A stretch of DNA of 17,184 bases from JANMZR01 sp031383555 (GTDB lineage: Bacteria > Bacteroidota > Bacteroidia > Cytophagales > Spirosomataceae). The notes below the pieces were generated by a model. It did not search any database, was not told the origin of the DNA, and saw only the letters and a list, made by a program, of their open reading frames with translations. Numbering within the stretch: the stretch's first letter is position 1; the number at the start of each line of letters is the position of its first letter. Shown one piece after another: positions 13,538-17,184 of this stretch. The position numbers were made by a program, and so were the translations under genes. The DNA is taken from the NCBI GenBank assembly GCA_031383555.1, contig JANMZR010000373.1, positions 1-17,184 of the forward strand. The letters run 5' to 3'.

Positions 13538-16381
13538 ATGTTTAAGAATCTATTAGTTTTTGCATTATTTTCGGGTATTTTCACCTTTTCATCTCAATCA
13601 TTTTCCCAGTCAACAGGTACAATTAGAGGCTACATAAAAGACGCTGCTACTAAAGAGGATATCATTGGCGCTAATATATTTGTTGAGGTTGTTGCCAAAG
13701 GCGCAGCAGCAGATATCTCTGGGTTTTTCTCAGTAGGCAAACTTCCAGTAGGTACTTATAAAATACGTGTTACCTCAGTAGGTTATAAATCCAAATATGT
13801 TGAAAATGTACAAGTTTCGGCAGACAATGTAACTGAGTTGACAATTTACACAGAAAGTGAAACTGCTGTGCTTACCGAGGTTAAAGTAGTAGGTACAAAA
13901 TTGACTAATACTGAGGTTTCAGTAATATCCGAAATTAAAGCTGCACAGCAAATTGTTTCCGGTATTTCAGCATCACAAATAGCTAAAACTTTAGATAGAA
14001 ACGCAGCTGAAGTTGTCAAGCGTGTACCAGGAGTAACCATTTTCAACAATAGATTTATTAATATTCGTGGCTTAAATGAGCGCTATAATACAGTAATGTT
14101 AAATAACGTTTTTACTCCATCAATGGAAAACGATGTACGTTCCTTCTCATTTGATATTATTCCTTCCAATCAAATTGATAGAATATTGGTTTATAAGTCT
14201 CCAGCAGCAGAATTGCCTGGTGAGTTTGCAGGAGGAGTTGTGAAAATATTTACAAAAACAATTCCAACTGAAAACAATATCACAGTTGATTACGGGACTA
14301 CTTTCCGTCAAGGAACTACATGGGATACCTATTCAGAGCCAACTCACGGCAAATCTTTTAACTTTGGTTTTAATGATGGCTTTAATGACTTGCCGAGATT
14401 TTTCCCTACTACAGCCCAAATAAAGCAATATTCAGGTGCCAACAAAAACAATGCAGCCTTAACTCAAGCTGGACAGGCCATGAACAACAGCTGGAAACCA
14501 ACTACTTACAATGCTAATCCTGATCAAAGAGCTACTATTACTGGAACTTTTAAAATAATAGGCGATAAAATTCAGATAGGAAACACTACTGCAATCAACT
14601 ATGCTGATACTCGTACTACTTTTGATATGACTCGTAAAGACTATGTTTACGACAAATTCAAAGTTGGAGAATATACTGTTCCAAACGATTTTCGTGATGC
14701 CAATTATACGAGATCAGTACGTTTAGGAGCCTTACACAATTGGGCGGTGAAACTAAACAATAACAATACAATTGAATTCAAAAACCTTTACAATCAGATG
14801 GCTAATAGCCAATATGTAAACAGAAATGGATTTGAGAACGGCCAAACTTGGAAAATTGCTTCTCTAGACCAAATATTCCGTGGTATGTACACAGGCCAAT
14901 TGGCGGGTAAGCATACACTAGGGCAATTGGGTAATACTCAGGTGGATTGGGTAGCAGGTTATAATACTTCGTACCGTGATCAACCAGATTACAAACGTTA
15001 TAAATATACAGCTGATGGCCAGTTATTAATACCGACAGGTGCTACTCAAACAGTAAACTTAGGGCGTACTAACATTATAATGAATGAAGATGCCATCACA
15101 GGGGGCGTAAATTTAATTCAAAAAATTAGCTTTTCTAAAAACGATAAAGGGGAGGTGCTAAAAGAAATGGAATTGAAAGCAGGGGTATTTTATGAGGATA
15201 AAAACAGAACTTTTACTGCGAGAAATTTAGGTTTTGTAAAAGCCAGCTCCGCTAATTTTAAAACGGAAATTGCTAGCTTACCAGTTGAACAAATATTTGC
15301 AGCTCAAAATATAAACTCAACAACTGGTGTTCAAATAGACGAGCAAACCAACGACTCCGATTCTTACAAAGCATCAAACAATTTAATGGCTGTTTATGCA
15401 TCTGGTAACTACTCTTTTACAAAAAGCTTGAATTTAATCGCAGGCGTTAGAGTTGAAAACAATACGCAAAAATTGAATTCAAATAAATTGACAGGTGAGC
15501 CAATCGCTTACAACAACAAGGTAAACAGCGTATTACCTTCTGCAAACTTAACCTACAATTTCAACGAAAAGTCATTATTAAGAGCTGCATTTGGCAATAC
15601 TATCAACAGGCCTGAATTTAGAGAGATTGCTCCCTTCTCATTCTATGATTTCGTAAACAACCGTGTTATTATTGGCAATGAGAAATTGAAAAATGCGGAG
15701 GTTTCGAATTTCGATTTGCGATATGAATTTTATCCAACTCCTTCTGAGGTAATTAGTATTGCTGGTTTTTATAAAGACTTTAAAAACCCAATTGAAATAA
15801 TTTTTGATGACCCTTCAAATCCTGATTTGACATTTAATAATGCTCAAGAAGCCTTCAGCACGGGTTTAGAACTTGAAGTTAGAAAATCATTTGACAAACT
15901 TTCAAGTAATTTCTTAAACAAATTTAATGTAGTGTTCAATTCGGCATTCATTTATTCAAGAGTGAAATTGGATAAATCGGTAGCCTCAACACAATCAGAT
16001 AATCGTCCGCTTCAAGGCCAATCGCCTTATATAATAAACCTTGCTTTGAACTATCAAGATATCAAGAAAAACCTTCAAATTGGCCTACAATACAATGTGA
16101 TTGGTAAGAGAATATATGCGGTAGGTAGCAACTTTGGTACGGTTTATCCTGACTGGTATGAAATGCCTCGTAATGTGGTTGACCTTACTTTTTCTAAAGG
16201 AATTAATAAAAGAGTAATTATAAAAGGCGGTATCAATGACCTTTTGAACCAAAGTAATAACATTCTGCAAGATGGTAATTTGGATGGAAAATACAACAAA
16301 AATATCGACCAAATTATTCAATCATTCAAGCCTGGTACAACCTATTCTTTAGGTTTAACCTATTCGATATTTACCAGATAA
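13538..16381 (+). CDS. TonB-dependent receptor with carboxypeptidase-regulatory-like domain
   Basis: This outer-membrane receptor is 947 residues from the ATG at 13538; a TTG at 13508 is in frame but overlaps the -7 box. A signal peptide (about 1-24, ending SQSFSQ) precedes a carboxypeptidase-regulatory-like domain (GTIRGYIKDAATKEDIIGAN to about residue 105). The plug contains RVPGVTIFNNRFINIRGLNE, RYNTVMLNNV and ELPGEFAGGVVKIFTK. The remainder is a beta-barrel with repeated aromatic strands, for example NLTYNFNEKSLLRAAFG and TINRPEFREIAPFSFYDFVN. It lacks SusC signatures such as ASIYGSRANNG, so a glycan-type SusCD role is less likely. A lipoprotein gene follows 75 bp later on the same strand, probably co-transcribed. 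The GTAACA array upstream suggests control by a PhoB-like regulator. The cargo is unknown. Confidence 0.93.
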   Translation: MFKNLLVFALFSGIFTFSSQSFSQSTGTIRGYIKDAATKEDIIGANIFVEVVAKGAAADISGFFSVGKLPVGTYKIRVTSVGYKSKYVENVQVSADNVTELTIYTESETAVLTEVKVVGTKLTNTEVSVISEIKAAQQIVSGISASQIAKTLDRNAAEVVKRVPGVTIFNNRFINIRGLNERYNTVMLNNVFTPSMENDVRSFSFDIIPSNQIDRILVYKSPAAELPGEFAGGVVKIFTKTIPTENNITVDYGTTFRQGTTWDTYSEPTHGKSFNFGFNDGFNDLPRFFPTTAQIKQYSGANKNNAALTQAGQAMNNSWKPTTYNANPDQRATITGTFKIIGDKIQIGNTTAINYADTRTTFDMTRKDYVYDKFKVGEYTVPNDFRDANYTRSVRLGALHNWAVKLNNNNTIEFKNLYNQMANSQYVNRNGFENGQTWKIASLDQIFRGMYTGQLAGKHTLGQLGNTQVDWVAGYNTSYRDQPDYKRYKYTADGQLLIPTGATQTVNLGRTNIIMNEDAITGGVNLIQKISFSKNDKGEVLKEMELKAGVFYEDKNRTFTARNLGFVKASSANFKTEIASLPVEQIFAAQNINSTTGVQIDEQTNDSDSYKASNNLMAVYASGNYSFTKSLNLIAGVRVENNTQKLNSNKLTGEPIAYNNKVNSVLPSANLTYNFNEKSLLRAAFGNTINRPEFREIAPFSFYDFVNNRVIIGNEKLKNAEVSNFDLRYEFYPTPSEVISIAGFYKDFKNPIEIIFDDPSNPDLTFNNAQEAFSTGLELEVRKSFDKLSSNFLNKFNVVFNSAFIYSRVKLDKSVASTQSDNRPLQGQSPYIINLALNYQDIKKNLQIGLQYNVIGKRIYAVGSNFGTVYPDWYEMPRNVVDLTFSKGINKRVIIKGGINDLLNQSNNILQDGNLDGKYNKNIDQIIQSFKPGTTYSLGLTYSIFTR

Positions 16382-16456
16382 TATATAATACACCAATCGA
16401 TAATAATAATTAAATCAATCTAAAAAAATTAAACATTAACGATTAACAAAACAAAA

Positions 16457-17184
16457 ATGTCACATTCACAGAATCCTGAGGAGACTCAAAAGAAAAAATC
16501 ACCGTTTAGCGCTATTAAATTTATAGCTGCAACATTTGCAATTGCAATCTCTCTTTTTTTTAGCTCATGTAAAGAAGATGAGGTTATAGTTTATCCAATA
16601 CCAACCGTTTCGCTTGTGGGAAGTCTTTCTGGCTTACCTGGTACGGTGGTTACTTTAAAAGCCAGTATTAATGCACCTGCAGGATTAAAAACTATTACCG
16701 TTTTGAAAAACGGGGCTGCTTTTGATAGCAAGTCTTATGCCGGAGAAACTGCCATTGAGTATACAAAAGATTATACAATTGAAGCAATTGGCACTCCTGT
16801 AAACTTTACGATAGTTGCTATTGACAAAGAAAATCAGGCATCTGAATTGGTACTATTACCTGTAGCAATTACGGCAATTCCACCAAAAACAATAGTAGAA
16901 GTAAAAGGGACCTTAGAAGGAAACATCTCTTGGACAGCCGATAAAATATACAAATTAGTTGGTTTTGTACGTGTAGGTGAAGATGCTACTGCTGCTGGTT
17001 CACCAACGAAAACGGGCGTTTTAACTATTGCCCCAGGTACTTTAATTATTGGTGATAGAGCCACAAAAGGCACATTAATTATTCAAAGAGGAAGTAAAAT
17101 TATTGCAGAAGGTACAGCTGCTAACCCTATTGTTATGACTTCGGAGCGTAAAATTGGTGAGCGTGAGCCAGGTGACTGGGGTGG
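16457..17184 (+). CDS. Surface lipoprotein, probable beta-helix type, 3' end beyond window
   Basis: The reading frame opens at ATG 16457 and gives 242 residues without a stop at the window edge. A long charged N-terminus (MSHSQNPEETQKKK) precedes a hydrophobic signal segment and the lipobox LFFSSC at Cys38. The Cys is followed by KEDE, which fits the Bacteroidota lipoprotein export signal (Lys then acidic residues) for display on the cell surface. Residues about 50-130 look like an Ig-like beta domain; after that come TLIIGDRATKGTLIIQRGSK, NPIVMTSERK and GDWGG, the pattern of Bacteroidota right-handed beta-helix surface proteins in which NPIVFTS...GDWGG recurs. It lies 75 bp after the TonB receptor and is probably its surface partner. 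The function is unknown; T9SS-type C-terminal signals cannot be checked because the end is missing. Confidence 0.85.
   Translation, partial: MSHSQNPEETQKKKSPFSAIKFIAATFAIAISLFFSSCKEDEVIVYPIPTVSLVGSLSGLPGTVVTLKASINAPAGLKTITVLKNGAAFDSKSYAGETAIEYTKDYTIEAIGTPVNFTIVAIDKENQASELVLLPVAITAIPPKTIVEVKGTLEGNISWTADKIYKLVGFVRVGEDATAAGSPTKTGVLTIAPGTLIIGDRATKGTLIIQRGSKIIAEGTAANPIVMTSERKIGEREPGDWG

Noticed and set aside
16834..17073. 79-residue minus-strand frame opposite the lipoprotein gene
   Set aside because: It lies wholly inside the lipoprotein reading frame, has low-complexity composition and no supporting motif.
1..17184. CRISPR arrays, tRNA or rRNA genes, defence systems
   Set aside because: No regularly spaced repeats with unique spacers, no tRNA-like cloverleaf sequence and no recognisable defence protein were seen.

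Overview
The window is AT-rich DNA from a member of the Bacteroidota, most likely Cytophagales-like. The reasons are a SusC/SusD pair, two further large TonB-dependent receptors with N-terminal carboxypeptidase-regulatory-like domains, lipoproteins whose Cys is followed by Lys and acidic residues, absence of clear Shine-Dalgarno sites, and promoters fitting the Bacteroidota -7 consensus TAnnTTTG. The genus is not determined. No rRNA, tRNA, CRISPR array or intact insertion sequence was seen.

Layout. (1) 1-4802, minus: susC then susD (susD runs off the left edge), a glycan-uptake pair. (2) 4803-5241: divergent regulatory region with a good susC promoter and several AT-rich palindromes/repeats. 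(3) 5242-5928, plus: a NUDIX-type (NrtR/AraR-like) sugar regulator with a degenerate NUDIX box and no ATG start. (4) 5947-6129: a 183-bp MITE-like element with 20-bp near-perfect terminal inverted repeats. (5) 6295-6561, plus: a small protein of unknown function. (6) 9916-6602, minus: a five-gene reactive-sulfur operon, arsR-like regulator > tauE > rhodanese > CstB-like persulfide dioxygenase/rhodanese > thioredoxin, headed by a perfect 20-bp palindromic operator. (7) 10006-13149, minus: an Oar-like TonB-dependent receptor followed by a strong hairpin terminator. (8) 13150-13537: divergent regulatory region holding an 11-bp-phased GTAACA direct-repeat array that resembles a Pho box. (9) 13538-17184, plus: a TonB-dependent receptor and a surface lipoprotein of beta-helix type (cut by the right edge), apparently one operon.

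How the parts may work together. The NUDIX regulator probably senses a sugar or sugar phosphate and controls susCD. The sulfur operon should oxidise and redistribute persulfide sulfur and export sulfite, under an autoregulated ArsR-family repressor. The last operon looks like an outer-membrane uptake pair switched on by an OmpR/PhoB-type response regulator. The GTAACA array and the MITE-like element are the parts least explained by ordinary annotation.
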